DNA of 64,000 nucleotides, from positions 32,292,594-32,356,593 of the forward strand of contig OX457042.1 of assembly GCA_949752735.1 (NCBI GenBank), written 5' to 3'. The first letter of the stretch is position 1, and each line of letters starts with the position of its first letter. The position numbers and the translations under genes are program-made. The notes beneath the pieces are model-generated. The model ran no database searches and was not told where the DNA came from. It was given only the letters and a program-made list of their open reading frames with translations. The stretch is from Lumbricus terrestris. Its lineage: Eukaryota > Annelida > Clitellata > Crassiclitellata > Lumbricidae. Below are positions 52,501 to 55,500 of this stretch, piece after piece.

Positions 52501-55500
52501 TCTTAATGACGTATCGTAGCTTTACTGGAAACGATGATGAATGAATTGGAGTGTCCTCTTGTCTTTGCTGATGCCGATGCAGTAAGTTAAGCTATCTATT
52601 TGTTTGTTTATTTAATTGTTTGTTCCACTATACATCTGGATAATACGTCGCACAAAGTCTGCACTTCCCCGTGCCTTGTCAGAGACCGTATCTCCCCGCT
52701 GTCTTGTCTCTCTTCCCGCACCAATATGCCAATTCGGTCTTGCCAGTTTCTCAGATCTTGAATTCAATGCTTCTTGATGCATCTAAATCCAAGAATGGTT
52801 CACTTCCTAGCTTCTCATCCTACAAGTCAGCAGCATTTTACTCGTGTAGAATGATTATAGAGGGTTAGGCTGGCCCGTTTGGTCTATAAAATCCGTACCA
52901 GATGAGGCAGCCTTCCCCACATGCGTTCCTTCAACCATCAATCTCACCTTCAACCAATAATCTCGCCGTACATTTGTCTGTCTGTCATCTTACGTTCTTT
53001 TGGTTTAACCTCTCGCTGTGCAGAACTGTCGTGAACTTTCTTCCATTGTTGCTTCCACAAGGACTTGGACTTATTGTGTTGTCTTGTATGTGACCATATA
53101 TAAAGCCCTTCTCTCAGCAAAAGCTTTTCAGAAGTGCTCCCAGTGCGATCAACTCCGAGAGAAAAGTTGAGGTGAGAGAAAAAAGATGAGGGATGACTAG
53201 CAGGGAGATTGGTCCTGCCTTCCTCTCTCCCTCCTTCACCCTCCCACCCAACCAACCATGATGGGAGAGGGCGCCTGAGGAGGAGATGTATGGAGGAGAT
53301 ACACGAGGCGATGGGAATGAACCTTGTGGAGCTGAGGGAGGCAACGAGAGTTCGGGACTCATGGAGGTTAATAACTATGACAGTCACTAGGATTCATCGA
53401 ATCGATGGCACAAGGTGACCTGACTAACTGCACCCGCGACTAAAATTTCGAGTGTAACTTGATGCTTTTGAAAATTTCATAATAACAATAATAATAATTA
53501 ATAGGAGATACACGAGGCGAGAGGATTTCAATTTGCATACAGCGTTTTTATACCGTAGCTTTTAGGGGTACTTTTGCACCACTCCCCGGGACGAGAACAA
53601 AGCATTCTGAGCTTGAACACTTTTTTCAGTCTGGTTTTAATCTTGTTTGGTCATTTAATAAATGATTGTGTTATTATAATAATAATGATAATTGTGACGA
53701 TGATAACAATGAAACCCTTTGTGTTTTTTTCTTTGTAATCACTTTGTCATGTTATTATTCTGCAGATGGTGACGAGTAAGCTGAACGAACGTCATCGGTT
53801 TCTTCTGCTTGAAATCAACGAGTGCTATGAGACGTACGTCATGCGACACGATCAGGCGATTGATTCGCTCGAACAGATCCGATCCGTCAGCAAACTCACG
53901 TCGCCTGGCAATAGTCCGAATGAAACATCAAGCATTGAACGGGTATGTGTAAATAAATAAGTTTCTTTGGATGAATGAATGATCTTGGAGTGGCGTGTGT
54001 CTCGGACAAGCTACAAGAGGCCAGGTTGAGATGGTACGGTCATGTGATGAGAAGAGAGGAAGACAGCTGCCTTAAAAGAATCATGAAGGCAGATGTCTAT
54101 TGACGACGCAGTCGGGGACGACAAAAGAAGAGATGGGAGGATGCGATACGGGAGGACATGAAACATCTCAAACTGAAAAATGAAGACACCAAAGACAGAG
54201 GAAAGTGGAAGAGGAGGATCCGAGTGGCTGACCCCTCCGTAGAGAGGGATTAATTCAAGCCTGAAGGAAAAGAAGAAAGAAGAAGAAGATGAATGAATGA
54301 TCTCTTATGTGTTGAGTGTATAATAGGAAAGTATGTATGTATGTGCATTTGTTATTTATTTATTTATTTATTTCAGAAATTTATATAGCTCCTCTTCAAG
54401 GTAGGCTACTCAGAAGTGTTCTCGGCCCAACCACGGCTAAATAAAACAGTTTTTAGGTTCTTAAGGAACAGAGTGGAGTGACCCCTGCAAATTAAGCACA
54501 GTGTAACAGGGAGACCATTCCAAGTTGTAGGACCAGCAACAGAGAATGAACGGCGTTATAACGCCCTTTCAAGGTTTTGCTGCTCAGAAGCGCTCCCGAC
54601 TATGGCGCGGACATTGAATCAGAGTTTTACGCCGAAGCGCATGAGCAATTGCGAGTGAAGGACTTGCCCAAGGTCCCTACACAGCGCCTTGAGGTGGAGT
54701 CGAACCTGCAACCCACTGGCTGCAAGGCAACGAACATACCCACTATACCACCGCGCCCCACAAAATATGATAGCGGAATATTGTATTGTATTGCATGGTA
54801 TTGTATTGGTGGTGTAGGGGTATGTTCAGTGCCTTGTAGCCGGAAGGTACAGGTTTGAATCCACCTCATGTCGCCGCATAGGGACCCGGGGCAAGTCATT
54901 CGCTCGCTATTGCTCATGTGCTGCGGCTGTTGGTTCCCTGTTTGTATAAATATTATGACTATCGTTTAGTATGTTACTGTATGTATGGCCATCTTTTTTA
55001 ACAGTATCCTAATGATAATTCAAAGTTGTCCTGTGGTGACGGCTTAAGAAATACTTGTTCAACGTATCTTAAATCTCCATCTGTTCATAATTATCGGGTT
55101 GCCACGCTTGAGTGGTTTTGAGAGATTCCCATAAGAAGTCTTTTATCATTTATCATTTTATTTAGATATGTGGGGCTGAGGGAGACAGTCCTGTTTTGAT
55201 GATATTTAACTGTGGCTGTTGTTTGTTTGATGCACAGAGGCTGCACCTGGTGGCTAGTCTGTATCGCCTGCACTACCAGCTGCTTCAGCTTTTTGACAGC
55301 TTCTCAAAGCTCGTCAACATGTTCGTGAAGTCGGCAAAGTCGTCCGAGGTCTTGTTTCATCGTAATTACTTTCTTAGTCTTTAAACTTGCGCTTCTAACT
55401 GATCGATTTACTCAGTCATTAAAGAATTTATATAGCATCTCTTCAAAAGGACTACTCAGAAGCGCTCCCGACTCAAGCACGACAAAAAGTACTGCTTTGA

